Origin: Methylococcales bacterium
GTDB taxonomy: Bacteria > Pseudomonadota > Gammaproteobacteria > Methylococcales > Methylomonadaceae
Direction: 5' to 3'
DNA: 44,213 nt
NCBI GenBank assembly: GCA_026399015.1
Contig: JAPLRS010000038.1
Location: 1-44,213 of the forward strand
Shown: positions 36,171 to 44,213 of the stretch, one piece after another
Layout: every line of letters starts with the position of its first letter
How positions within the stretch are numbered: the first letter of the stretch is position 1
The notes under the pieces: model-generated
What the model was told of the DNA's origin: nothing
Databases searched by the model: none
Seen by the model: only the letters and a program-made list of their open reading frames with translations
Position numbers and translations under genes: made by a program

Positions 36171-37439
36171 TTATATTTTGAGTGTTATATTTTGAGTGTT
36201 ATATTTAGGTAATAAACCACTGGATATTAAGATAAAAAACATAAAAATATTTAAAGAGCCAAAGCTATTTAAGAATGTTGTCTCAGTAATGTTATAAACT
36301 AAAATGATAAGGAGACCAGAGCTTAAAAAAATAAAATCTTGTTTATATTTTGTCTTGATATCTTGCAAATGAAAATAGGCCTTTTTTAAAATAATGAATA
36401 AAAACATTATTGCAACCAATCCGCCTTTAACTAAGGTTTCAATATAGCCATTGTGTATATGTGCCATAACAATGTGGTATCTTTTTGTTAACTGTTCTAA
36501 ATTGTCAAAGCCATATCCAAGGAATAAATGATCGTTTAATGATTGAAATCCGCGTTGCCATAACTGGGTTCTGCCAGTAAAAGTGGCGTTTCTTCCTGTC
36601 GAAGAAAATATTGAGCCTATTATTTCAGAGCCACTCATATAAGTCAGTAAAAATAAAATAAATAGTAAACCAATAGTAATTAAAATAACTTTAGAAGATA
36701 ACGTTATTTTTTTAAATAAATAGTGATATAGACAATATCCAATACCTGCTAATGATGAAATTATGCTGGTCATACTATCCGCCTTTAGCATCACATAATA
36801 TGCCGGTAATATCGCTAATATTACGATTATTTTTTCTAATTTACTTTTTGTTAAGAAAAATAAACTTGTAGCTAGCCATATAAGTGATAAGCCTTGAGCC
36901 CCTAATACATTGGGATGTTCTGATATGCCTAACCATCTTGGCTTTCCAAAGGTTTTAGTATCAACACCGATTTGTGGATAAAAATACGCAGTAATGATGC
37001 TAGCAAAAATCATTATTAAAAATAACCAAAATATCCATCTAATAAAAGTCAATCTGTTGTTGATATAAATCAATGCTGTCATTATAGAAATAACCAATGC
37101 AGATGATTGAAATACAAAACCTTTTAATGGAATGGAGGGGGTTTGCGCCCAAATAGCTGTAAGGGTTATGTATAAAATTAAAGTTATTAAAAGTTTATTT
37201 TTTAGAGAGGTAATAAGAACTTGTTGTGCATTGAATATAAAAATAACAGTGGTAAGTATAATGAGATATCTATGAAATGGAAATCGCACTGAATTTGGAT
37301 GTAATGTTATGTCAATTCCAAATGTCCCCCAGAATATATACAAACAAAAAACAAAAAGCGTGAAATTTTTAAGTTTAAAATATATAGGGTTTTCTCTATT
37401 TAACGCCAACGTTGTTTTATTATCAGAATTAAATATCAT
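36171..37439 (-). CDS. O-antigen ligase/polymerase-like membrane protein (WaaL/Wzy type)
   Basis: This 422-aa protein has about twelve hydrophobic segments and one large periplasmic loop. The loop holds GRTQLWQRGFQSLNDHLFLG, then YGFDN and the family signature HIHNGYIETLVKGG at about residues 325-340 (the H-x-N-x-x-x-E pattern of the Wzy_C/O-antigen ligase superfamily). It either polymerises repeat units or joins the finished chain to lipid A-core or another acceptor. With Wzx upstream, a Wzy polymerase role is the simplest reading, but the two activities cannot be told apart by sequence. Confidence 0.85.
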   Translation of the reverse strand: MIFNSDNKTTLALNRENPIYFKLKNFTLFVFCLYIFWGTFGIDITLHPNSVRFPFHRYLIILTTVIFIFNAQQVLITSLKNKLLITLILYITLTAIWAQTPSIPLKGFVFQSSALVISIMTALIYINNRLTFIRWIFWLFLIMIFASIITAYFYPQIGVDTKTFGKPRWLGISEHPNVLGAQGLSLIWLATSLFFLTKSKLEKIIVILAILPAYYVMLKADSMTSIISSLAGIGYCLYHYLFKKITLSSKVILITIGLLFILFLLTYMSGSEIIGSIFSSTGRNATFTGRTQLWQRGFQSLNDHLFLGYGFDNLEQLTKRYHIVMAHIHNGYIETLVKGGLVAIMFLFIILKKAYFHLQDIKTKYKQDFIFLSSGLLIILVYNITETTFLNSFGSLNIFMFFILISSGLLPKYNTQNITLKI

Positions 37440-37471
37440 AATTGTACGGTAATCCTTTTTTTATACTGGCG

Positions 37472-38692
37472 TTATATGCGAGAGGTTAGAATTTGCTGAT
37501 ATAAGCTTTCATAGCTTTTATTAACAATATTCGCAGTAAATAATTGACGAGCCCTTTCGAAGCTATGCTTTGATCGGTTTGAGTAATTTATATCAAAAAC
37601 TGTGATGAGTGCATTTAGTATTTTATCAGGATCAGTAACATCAGTTAATGCCGCACAGCAGATTATATTTGATGACGCACTCACCCCAACTACATCTGGT
37701 ATTGCGCCGCTGTGTCTGCCCGCTACAATAGGTAAACCTAAGGCCATTGCTTCTGCTATAGCCACGCAAAATGTTTCTTCTAAAGCGGGATGTAACAATA
37801 AATCAAGATGGTTGAGTTGATCTATTAATTTTTGATGGGGTGTTGCTCCATGAAAAATTAATCCTTTTGTAATATTGCGTTCTTGGCACCAATGTTGGGC
37901 TTCTTCATTAATGCCAAATCCATAGCCAAATAAATGCAACTCTGCTGTTGGTTCAATTTCTTTAAATTTTGCAAAAGCTATCAGTGAAGGCTGTGCGTTT
38001 TTTCGCGCATCCCAGCCATTACAGATCATACCAATGCTTCTTGTTTTTGGTTGAGCTCTAATGTGGCCGGTATTTAAGACAAAATCAGCAATCGGGTTAG
38101 GAATAACAGTAATTTTTTGTTTAGTGTAATGCTGAACCGCATCAGCTAAGTATTTTGATACTGCCGTAAAATGTTGACCCTTATTAAACACCCAACGCGC
38201 CATTAAATACCTAATAAATCGAAAAGGATAAGGGTTAAAGCGCAAAATAACGGCTGGTGCATCATGGCATGTAATCAAATGTGGTATGCCTGATTTAATC
38301 GCCGGCATTGCAAATTCATAGGTCCAATGCGCATGAATAATATCGGGGTTTGCCTCTTGCATTGCATTTAATAATTTATTTCTCTCAAATGCAAAACCAT
38401 CAATAGCACGCCCTAAACGAAATCTATTAAAGCGCCATGCACGGGGGCGTTCTGGGCAAATATAAAAATCAAAATTTGGTCCAGTGACTTTAATTATTTC
38501 GGTATTTTTGTAAAGCGATGTATCGGTTGTGAAAGCAGAAACTTTGTGGCCCTGTTTAAGAAGTTCACCAATTAAAACGCCAAGTAAAGGTGCATTAGGC
38601 TGGCCCTTAGGTAATGTTGATGGGTCACCATTTAACCACTGTGCAACGTGATCAGTGCCTATATATCCCGTTACGCCTATATGTAATTTCAT
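37472..38692 (-). CDS. Family 4-type glycosyltransferase
   Basis: This 406-aa GT-B enzyme starts at ATG 38692 (MKLHIGVTGYIGTDHVAQWL). The longer frame from a TTG at 38737 overlaps the preceding gene and adds hydrophobic residues, so it is not preferred. The N-terminal domain has PDIIHAHWTYEFAMPAIKS and ITCHDAP. The donor domain has TVIPNPIADF and LLLHPALEETFCVAIAEAMA, then LGLPIVAG with the E-x7-E pattern. Specificity is unknown. It sits between the GT-D-like gene and the ligase/polymerase gene. Confidence 0.87.
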   Translation of the reverse strand: MKLHIGVTGYIGTDHVAQWLNGDPSTLPKGQPNAPLLGVLIGELLKQGHKVSAFTTDTSLYKNTEIIKVTGPNFDFYICPERPRAWRFNRFRLGRAIDGFAFERNKLLNAMQEANPDIIHAHWTYEFAMPAIKSGIPHLITCHDAPAVILRFNPYPFRFIRYLMARWVFNKGQHFTAVSKYLADAVQHYTKQKITVIPNPIADFVLNTGHIRAQPKTRSIGMICNGWDARKNAQPSLIAFAKFKEIEPTAELHLFGYGFGINEEAQHWCQERNITKGLIFHGATPHQKLIDQLNHLDLLLHPALEETFCVAIAEAMALGLPIVAGRHSGAIPDVVGVSASSNIICCAALTDVTDPDKILNALITVFDINYSNRSKHSFERARQLFTANIVNKSYESLYQQILTSRI

Positions 38693-38724
38693 TATGATAA
38701 TATTGTCAAATGTTAGTTTAATAA

Positions 38725-39693
38725 TTACCAGTAACAAGCGCCTTCAACATTAATGGCTCCAGGTGGTTTTTCTTCTTCCGCAGGCTTAACCCAATGTTCA
38801 TTGATTAATTGTGCGTAATTGAATTGGTTATTGTAATTTACATTTTCCCAGCGTTTACCACTAATGCCAAAAAGAAGTTGTAAGCTTCCACCTAAGTGCA
38901 CGCTCTTTTTTCCTTGTCTTTTAACATGTGCAGCCAAAGGAAATCCATAAGCTCCACACCCAATTAGACAAATATCATAATCTTGTTTATCAATTTCGGC
39001 TTTCATATAATCCAAAGCCACAAACCAATTAGAAAACTCAGTCGAATTTCCGGCAAGGCTTTGTACCGCTTTTAGTGTTATTAATTCAAATTGCGGCAAC
39101 AGATCATTTTTAAATAATAAGTCGCGTTTTTTATATTGTTGTTCTATGGTGCGAGCAAAGGGATGAACGACTAACACTTTTTTCCCTTCTAAGGCTTTAG
39201 TCCACGGTGTTTTTGAGAAGTAGGGATTTAATAATTCAAAAAATATTTTTTGGCTGTTTTTTAATTCTTGTTCAAATAGTTTTTCATCTTCTAGCCAAGT
39301 ACCCAATACATCAACTTCAGGAATATCTTGCAACATTAGTTCACAGAATTGTTCAATTTTATCGGTATTCGTTGGAAAGAAGCCACTCCATTGTTGCATT
39401 TGATTAATGATTTTAGGTTCCCACCACCAAGGTTTAGTTATTCCTTTAATATAATCAAAAACTCTATTTTTCTGAGTTGTTATCCCAATGTAATTGCACA
39501 AACAAGCCATTTCTGTACTGCCAAAGCGTGCAATCATAAAGGGTTTGTCTGAGACCAAACCATTGTAAATTATTTGTGCTGCCTTATCCGGGTCATGTTC
39601 AGATACAAGACGCCCACTGTCTTTTGTATTTGAAAGTTTGGAATATGTTTTACGAAGGACTTTTAGCGTAAAAATAGTGAGATAATTCAACAT
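38725..39693 (-). CDS. GT-D-fold-like glycosyltransferase (DUF1792-like), tentative
   Basis: This 322-aa protein does not look like GT-A or GT-B. The segment FMIARFGSTEMACLCNY at about residues 53-69 is similar to the R-x-G-x-x-E core of the GT-D fold (SP_1767/DUF1792) transferases. The C-terminal part has ICLIGCGAYGFPLAAHVKRQ, then GKKSVHLGGSLQLLFGI, which also fits that family's nucleotide-sugar binding half. No signal peptide or clear membrane anchor is seen. The operon context supports a glycosyltransferase. Confidence in the operon role is higher than in the fold name. Confidence 0.6.
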   Translation of the reverse strand: MLNYLTIFTLKVLRKTYSKLSNTKDSGRLVSEHDPDKAAQIIYNGLVSDKPFMIARFGSTEMACLCNYIGITTQKNRVFDYIKGITKPWWWEPKIINQMQQWSGFFPTNTDKIEQFCELMLQDIPEVDVLGTWLEDEKLFEQELKNSQKIFFELLNPYFSKTPWTKALEGKKVLVVHPFARTIEQQYKKRDLLFKNDLLPQFELITLKAVQSLAGNSTEFSNWFVALDYMKAEIDKQDYDICLIGCGAYGFPLAAHVKRQGKKSVHLGGSLQLLFGISGKRWENVNYNNQFNYAQLINEHWVKPAEEEKPPGAINVEGACYW

Positions 39694-39708
39694 AGTAATA
39701 TATTTGGT

Positions 39709-40692
39709 TTAATTGGCTTTACCTACAACTGGGAACCCATTTAAACGCCATATAATTTTTGTAAAATAGATATAAAGTTTTGCGACACTATTAAGTTTCT
39801 TAATTTTGTATAGCTTTATTTCAAATGAGTGTAATTCATTTAAACAACTCTCAGTTAGACCGTTTAGCAAAAATAGGATTGTTGAATAATCTGACTCCCT
39901 AAGTGCACACAATATTTTATTTCTTAAGTCGTATCTGAAGAAAATATTAAAGAGTGATTTTTTATCTTGGTATAAGGTTGAAAATTTATAGGTTAAATTA
40001 TAATAACTAACTATTGATGGTAGTAATTTGTATTTGTCGTCTTTATTTATTGCGGTGGCTTGTCCTAAAACACCATTATTTCTAATTGCTAACGGTATGC
40101 CAATATATATTAAAGCCCCAAGGAAGGCTATTCTATTAAAGCAACTCCAATCTTCATGGACTATATTTCCAACTGGAAATGCATTGCCATTATCAACCAT
40201 ATTAAAATATTTTTTTTTAACAACTATAGCACTTGAGTTTGGCATCGTATGCGGATTCTCAAAATATTCTACTTCCTGTATTTTATCTTTATACCTGTTG
40301 AGAGTTCCATTATCAGTGTGACCAGTAATAATATCCCTGTGCCAACTGGGGAAGCCATACATGGCTGCATCTGGAAATAATTCAATAGCTTCTTTTATTT
40401 TTTCAAGATAACCTGGAAGCCATTCGTCATCAGCATCTAGGAAGGCAATATGTTCATAATTTGAAAGTGCAACACCTTTGTTTCGAGCGACGCTAACCCC
40501 TTTGTTTTCTTGGTTAAAAATTTTTATACGACTATCTGCAATAAAATTTTGTAAGACATCAAGGCTTTTATCTGTGGAACCATCATTTACGATTATGACC
40601 TCAAACTCTGTGTACGTTTGTGTAAGTACTGAGGCTAAAGTTCGCATTATCATATGTTCTTTATTGTAAAGGGGAATAACTATTGTGAACAT
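39709..40692 (-). CDS. Family 2 glycosyltransferase
   Basis: This 327-aa GT-A enzyme opens MFTIVIPLYNKEHMIMRTLA, then EVIIVNDGSTDKSLDVL and the metal-binding region FLDADDEWLPGYLEKI. These are the classical GT2 landmarks. The C-terminal third is less conserved and probably helical. It overlaps the Wzx gene by 13 bp, so the two are translated together. It may add the first or second sugar of the repeat unit after the initiating transferase, which is not in this window. Confidence 0.9.
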   Translation of the reverse strand: MFTIVIPLYNKEHMIMRTLASVLTQTYTEFEVIIVNDGSTDKSLDVLQNFIADSRIKIFNQENKGVSVARNKGVALSNYEHIAFLDADDEWLPGYLEKIKEAIELFPDAAMYGFPSWHRDIITGHTDNGTLNRYKDKIQEVEYFENPHTMPNSSAIVVKKKYFNMVDNGNAFPVGNIVHEDWSCFNRIAFLGALIYIGIPLAIRNNGVLGQATAINKDDKYKLLPSIVSYYNLTYKFSTLYQDKKSLFNIFFRYDLRNKILCALRESDYSTILFLLNGLTESCLNELHSFEIKLYKIKKLNSVAKLYIYFTKIIWRLNGFPVVGKAN

Positions 40693-42224
40693 TTTTTCAT
40701 TCCGAATTTTGCAAATAGTGGCGATAGTATTTGAGCTAGTTGGTGTCGTTCTTCATTAGAAAACCCAACAAATAAAACTATAAATAAATATGTTGTAGTG
40801 CTTAGTAGAGCAGTAAATAAACAGCGAATTAATCCAGATTCCATTAAATAAAGTGGTATGCATGAAATGATCAATGTAATGATAAATGCACATCCGCATC
40901 TTATCATTACATTAATAAGAAACTCTGAAAATGATAAATTGCAGTTTTTTACAGCGTAATACAATATGATCGAAGAAGCTAACAAGGTATATAAAATGAA
41001 TATCAAATATATTGTGTATGCAGGGTATTCAAGCTGGAATAAAAAGTAGGTTACTGGTAAAGGAAAAATTAGTAATATTGAACTTGTTAGTTGATAGTAT
41101 TTGATATTACCTACGGCATTTATTGCAGAGACCAATGGATAAAATAAATGTTCTATAAGAATTCTAATTAACAATAATCTACAAAATATAACGGTTAAAT
41201 CGGGTATGTTTTTAAGCCAAATTTCTAAAATATATGGCATTTCGATTAAAATCGGTATATATAAAATCATGACTAAAAAGAACGAAATTTTACTCCCTAT
41301 CATAGTGGCTTTTAGCATAAAAGCTCTATTACCGGCTCCTTCACTTTTATCAATTAAAGGGTTTAACGCTTTTAACATATTTCCTGAGAAAACACTCAGT
41401 TGGCCACTAAGTTGGTTTGCTATCCCTTGTGCAGCGTTAATTGTTGCACCAAAAAAAATATTAAGGACGATACCTTGGCCATAGTTTGCTATCAAGCTAC
41501 TTGTTGATCCTAGGAATGACCATGCAGCAAAGCTAGTCATCTGTTTTAACAGGATTGTGTCGTAGTTTCGAATAATATTTATTTTGCATTCTGGATATAT
41601 AGAATGGCAGTATATTTGTTTGAAAATGAGAAGGAATACTGGTAATACGGCCATTAAAAAACCATAAGTCATCAGGTGATCAAAATTACTGTATGTTATT
41701 GAATAAGCGATAGCTAGTTTTAGTAATGATTCAGCAATTCCCAATATGGCATAGAAATACATATTTTCATGGGAAGTTATTACTGCCTCATAAGGCACTG
41801 AAATTACAGAGAATAGTGTGCTTATAATCATAAACTGATAGATAAACTTTGCTACTTCCATCCGGTTATCAGCGATATTAAGAATTCCATTAAAGAAGAA
41901 ATAACCTGCTATTTCCATTATTGTTAAAACAAAAAAAGCTGCACCTAAATGTAGCAGTATACTCATATTAAAAATGCGATTTAATTTCTCTATCTCACGG
42001 GCTCCTTGTGCAAACGATATAAATCGTTGTGTCGCGCTCGCCATAGTAGAGTTAAAAAAACCAAGCATCGCAATAGCACCACCAATTAATCCAAATAATC
42101 CAAAATTCTCAGCACCTAATATATTTAGCGTTAATCGAGTTGTATAGATTGAAATAAAAACAGTGATTAACATTCTTATATAAAGAATTCCAGTGTTTTT
42201 AGCTACTAGTTTGGATGCGTGCAT
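40680..42224 (-). CDS. Polysaccharide flippase-like membrane protein (Wzx/MATE-type)
   Basis: This 514-aa protein has about 12-14 hydrophobic helices and no hydrophilic domain. It starts MHASKLVAKNTGILYIRMLI and then TRLTLNILGAENFGLFGLIG, the N-terminal pattern of the polysaccharide_synt/RfbX family. It would flip lipid-linked repeat units across the inner membrane. It is the first gene of the operon (42224 downward) and is preceded by a long intergenic region with the 42-bp tandem repeats, so its promoter probably lies there. Confidence 0.85.
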   Translation of the reverse strand: MHASKLVAKNTGILYIRMLITVFISIYTTRLTLNILGAENFGLFGLIGGAIAMLGFFNSTMASATQRFISFAQGAREIEKLNRIFNMSILLHLGAAFFVLTIMEIAGYFFFNGILNIADNRMEVAKFIYQFMIISTLFSVISVPYEAVITSHENMYFYAILGIAESLLKLAIAYSITYSNFDHLMTYGFLMAVLPVFLLIFKQIYCHSIYPECKINIIRNYDTILLKQMTSFAAWSFLGSTSSLIANYGQGIVLNIFFGATINAAQGIANQLSGQLSVFSGNMLKALNPLIDKSEGAGNRAFMLKATMIGSKISFFLVMILYIPILIEMPYILEIWLKNIPDLTVIFCRLLLIRILIEHLFYPLVSAINAVGNIKYYQLTSSILLIFPLPVTYFLFQLEYPAYTIYLIFILYTLLASSIILYYAVKNCNLSFSEFLINVMIRCGCAFIITLIISCIPLYLMESGLIRCLFTALLSTTTYLFIVLFVGFSNEERHQLAQILSPLFAKFGMKKCSQ

Positions 42225-42570
42225 GGTTTTAAAATATCTAGTTGAGAGTCAGTTTGACTTAAGTAACTTAGAGGAATTTGGTAGGCTGATTCTTTGTAAA
42301 AGGTCTATGTGGACAGGTTTTTTGTCTAAGATTAAGTGGGTGCTATTAAATATATTATCTGACAATTTTTAAGCTGTAATAATAACCGTTTTCGGGTGCT
42401 TAAGTGTGACAGTATTGTGACTTTTGTGGAACTTGGGGGAGATGATTATAGGTGGGGTTTTTAATGGTAGGTGTGTTGGGTTTTGGGTGGTGTTTATCAA
42501 TAGTTAGGGTATTGAGTTCTATAAAAGTATCTGATTAACAGTCGCTTATCTTCAAAAATGCAGAAATGTA
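42225..42570. other. Leader region of the polysaccharide operon
   Basis: This 346-bp region lies between the wzx start and the 42-bp repeat array. I find no gene. The part at about 42429-42490 is G-rich on the + strand, with several GGG/GGGG runs, and could affect folding of the opposite, C-rich leader of the transcript. No clear promoter could be assigned. A regulatory leader is inferred from position. Confidence 0.4.
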
Positions 42571-42878
42571 TTGGGTGTATATAGAAATTAATCGGCAGTA
42601 AATATAAATGTTTTGGGTGATTGTAGAAATTAATCGGTAGTAAATATAAATGTTTTGGGTGTATATAGAAATTAATCGGCAGTAAATATAAATGTTTTGG
42701 GTGTTTATAGAAATTAATTGGCAGTAAATATAAATGTTTTAGGTGTTTATAGAAATTAATCGGCAGTAAATATAAATGTTTTGGGTGTTTGTAGAAATTA
42801 ATTGGCAGTAAATATAAATGTTTTAGGTGTTTATAGAAATTAATTGGCAGTAAATATAAATGTTTTGGGTGTTTATAT
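42571..42878. repeat. 42-bp-period tandem array, seven units plus a partial
   Basis: The TTGGG/TTAGG landmark recurs at 42571, 42613, 42655, 42697, 42739, 42781, 42823 and 42865, exactly 42 bp apart each time. Units share the core GCAGTAAATATAAATG and differ at a few sites (TATAG/TTGTAG, ATCGG/ATTGG, GGG/AGG). No spacers occur, so it is not a CRISPR array. The array begins 346 bp upstream of the first polysaccharide gene. It could be a binding-site or promoter cassette, or a minisatellite. Confidence 0.9.
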
Positions 42879-43148
42879 TTTCTATTATGAGGACATGATA
42901 TTTTTTCGGTGATTTAATGTCATAAGGTGAGAAAAAGAAATTTATTTTCGGAGATTGCTATCATAAGAGGGCAAATGGATATCGATTTTGGTGGTGTATC
43001 TGATACTTGAAGGTATCAGTGTTTTAAAAGTTGGTATGAGGGTGTAAGAAATTTTGTGTAAATAGTCATTTTGCAAAAAAGCCTTAAGACGCGGTTATTT
43101 TGTCTTACAGCGCAGTGGTGAAGTGGCCATACAAAAAGCGGTGAATAG
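42879..43148. other. Intergenic region between array and HepT gene
   Basis: The region is 270 bp with no gene that I can support. A 28-codon frame ending at 43151 (KKALRRGYFVLQRSGEVAIQ) may be a gene fragment, since its GC content is higher than its surroundings, but it has no start or known family. Confidence 0.4.
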
Positions 43149-43628
43149 TTAAATCCACCCTCTTTGTTCTATTTCGTTAATCATAGCATTGGCGCTGGAA
43201 ATTAATTTAGGTACAAAATGATGGGCCGATAGAATCGCACTGTTTAAGATTGCTGGGTCTTCTATATATTCATGAACCATTTGGTTTCTAAGAAACCGCA
43301 TAGTCATCCATTCTTCTGCCGATGCAATAAAATTTAAACGCTCAGCTTTGTCTAGGTTATCAATTACTGCAGATGTTTTTTCACCCAAGGCGGTTAATAG
43401 TTCCGGTAATAATTTATCGCCTAAAGTATCTTGTAACCGACCAAATCGACTGACGAATGCTTCCACTTGTTCTGCTAATTGCGGGTTGTGTTCTAATTGA
43501 GTCGCTTGTTCTAAAGTGAATGAGTATAAAAATAACCGTTCATCAGTTTGGATTAGGTGTTTAACTTCTTTAGTAATGACGCGTGCTAAAAATTGTAATC
43601 TAAGTTTGTTTTTTTCAGTGATTGTCAT
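43149..43628 (-). CDS. hepT: HepT-like HEPN toxin
   Basis: This 159-aa protein is all-helical. The HEPN active site is RNQMVHEY, with Arg114, His119 and Tyr121 (R-x4-H-x-Y). In this family the Tyr is the residue modified by the partner nucleotidyltransferase. HepT acts as an RNase on RNA targets, and the MntA partner adenylylates the Tyr to silence it (type VII toxin-antitoxin). Its start overlaps the mntA stop by 4 bp, so the antitoxin is made first. The length is a little over the 130-150 aa usual for the family, with a longer N-terminal helical part. The pair is bracketed by the 42-bp repeats. Confidence 0.87.
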   Translation of the reverse strand: MTITEKNKLRLQFLARVITKEVKHLIQTDERLFLYSFTLEQATQLEHNPQLAEQVEAFVSRFGRLQDTLGDKLLPELLTALGEKTSAVIDNLDKAERLNFIASAEEWMTMRFLRNQMVHEYIEDPAILNSAILSAHHFVPKLISSANAMINEIEQRGWI

Positions 43629-43930
43629 AAAAGCACACCTTCCTTTAATGCGATATCGTGTATAGGTAAGCGCATTAAATTAGGTGCATAAAGGATGACA
43701 TCCACTTTTCTGCCATACATGATTCTAGATATCTTAGCCGCCATTTGGGCACTTAATAAGGCTGGATTTTCAACAGGTTCTGATACTTCAAGCATGAGAT
43801 CTAAATCACCGCCTTGTAGTTCGTCATTTAGTCTAGAACCAAATAGTCTAATCTTAGCATCAGCGCCGGCAATTTGTTTTGATACTGTACGTATTGTTTC
43901 AATTTGCCCGTCAGTTAGTCTCATGGTCAC
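43625..43930 (-). CDS. mntA: MntA-like nucleotidyltransferase antitoxin
   Basis: This 101-aa protein has a minimal nucleotidyltransferase fold: LFGSRLNDELQGGDLDLMLE at residues 29-48, with Gly31-Ser32 and the catalytic Asp42-x-Asp44, and a third acidic residue in KVDVILY at about residues 75-81. MntA antitoxins transfer AMP to the HepT tyrosine. The ATG follows the 42-bp-repeat-containing upstream region, and a TATAAA element lies about 30 bp upstream of the start on its strand. The start could be two codons further in (MRLTDGQ). Confidence 0.88.
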   Translation of the reverse strand: MTMRLTDGQIETIRTVSKQIAGADAKIRLFGSRLNDELQGGDLDLMLEVSEPVENPALLSAQMAAKISRIMYGRKVDVILYAPNLMRLPIHDIALKEGVLL

Positions 43931-44076
43931 TTAATGTATTTATAGTTGATTTAGATGTCTTTTAAGTTGATGGGTAAAGCTATGATCTTTAACTAACTAT
44001 AGCAAATGATTTGTCCTATGTCGTTATTATTAAGCTAAAAAGATCTGTATTTACTTAAAAATGAGCCTATCAAAAT

Positions 44077-44170
44077 AATCTTGGCAGTAAGTAGGTATGT
44101 ATTTGGTGTTTGTAAATATTGATTTGTAGTAAATGGATATGTATTTGGTGTAAGTATATATTGATGGCGT
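44077..44170. repeat. Diverged 42-bp repeat block on the far side of HepT/MntA
   Basis: TTGGTG recurs at 44103 and 44145, again 42 bp apart, with flanking partial units. Alignment with the main array needs one 1-bp shift and then matches at many positions (TGTTT, AGTAAAT, ATGTAT-like parts). The earlier partial unit at 44077-44102 contains GGCAGTAAGTAGG. It looks like an old copy of the same array. The window ends soon after, so it may continue. Confidence 0.6.
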
Positions 44171-44213
44171 CTAGTTGTTATATGCTAAACTCTTTAAAAA
44201 TTAGATGGTAAGG

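Noticed and set aside
38693..38737. TTG start 45 bp upstream for the GT4 gene
   Set aside because: It overlaps the previous gene and adds a hydrophobic stretch not expected in a GT4 enzyme. ATG 38692 gives the usual N-terminus.
42571..42878. Tandem array taken as a CRISPR array next to type III genes in the same window
   Set aside because: Whole 42-bp units repeat with no unique spacers between repeats, and the array is about 38 kb from the Cas genes. A CRISPR would need direct repeats separated by unrelated sequences.
43066..43151. 28-codon frame (KKALRRGYFVLQRSGEVAIQ...)
   Set aside because: The composition looks coding-like, but there is a stop just before it and no start codon or family match. 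At most it is a tiny gene remnant.

Overview
The window looks like a chromosomal segment of an AT-rich gammaproteobacterium. The supporting genes are an mdtABC-type tripartite RND pump with NodT-like outer-membrane factor, NhaR, a PEP carboxylase ending in the usual RNTG tail, YgiQ, and Rpn and HepT/MntA families. A methanotroph-like (Methylococcales) or Thiotrichales-like host is a guess from gene content; no methanotrophy marker is present.

Layout. (1) 1-4273, + strand: the distal end of a type III-A CRISPR-Cas locus. It has a csm5 cut by the window edge, then a pocket of toxin-antitoxin debris (1019-1805), then two adjacent CARF effectors of different chemistry: a Csm6/Cas02710-like CARF-HEPN RNase and a Can2/Card1-like CARF-PD-(D/E)XK nuclease. 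(2) 4378-14308, - strand: nhaR followed by a four-gene RND efflux operon (MFP, two RND pumps, outer-membrane lipoprotein). (3) 14420-18861, + strand: beta-carbonic anhydrase, PEP carboxylase and bestrophin-family channel, which together read as a bicarbonate supply-and-use module. (4) 18863-21882: two identical tRNA-Thr(UGU) genes on the - strand. A third 3' tRNA fragment lies 2749 bp away, because a 94-bp direct repeat (one mismatch) brackets a small, visibly more GC-rich insert carrying one PKD-repeat exported protein and no integrase. (5) 21927-30146: ygiQ, a spermidine-synthase-like gene, two unknowns, an exported beta-helix protein, an Rpn-family nuclease and a DUF1640-like protein. (6) 30235-42224, - strand: an eleven-gene surface-polysaccharide operon (Wzx flippase, O-antigen ligase/Wzy-like protein, six or seven glycosyltransferases, two methyltransferases, one acyltransferase). 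(7) 42225-44213: a 42-bp-period tandem array (seven units plus a part) upstream of the polysaccharide operon, then an MntA/HepT toxin-antitoxin pair, then a diverged block of what seems to be the same 42-bp repeat on its other side.

Most notable points: the two-effector cyclic-oligoadenylate arm with decayed toxin-antitoxin genes wedged between it and csm5; the integrase-less tRNA-Thr insert with an (ATAA)8 microsatellite just ahead of its only gene; and the 42-bp repeats, whose period equals four B-DNA turns, bracketing a HepT/MntA pair next to the polysaccharide operon. All assignments come from reading motifs; no database search was possible.
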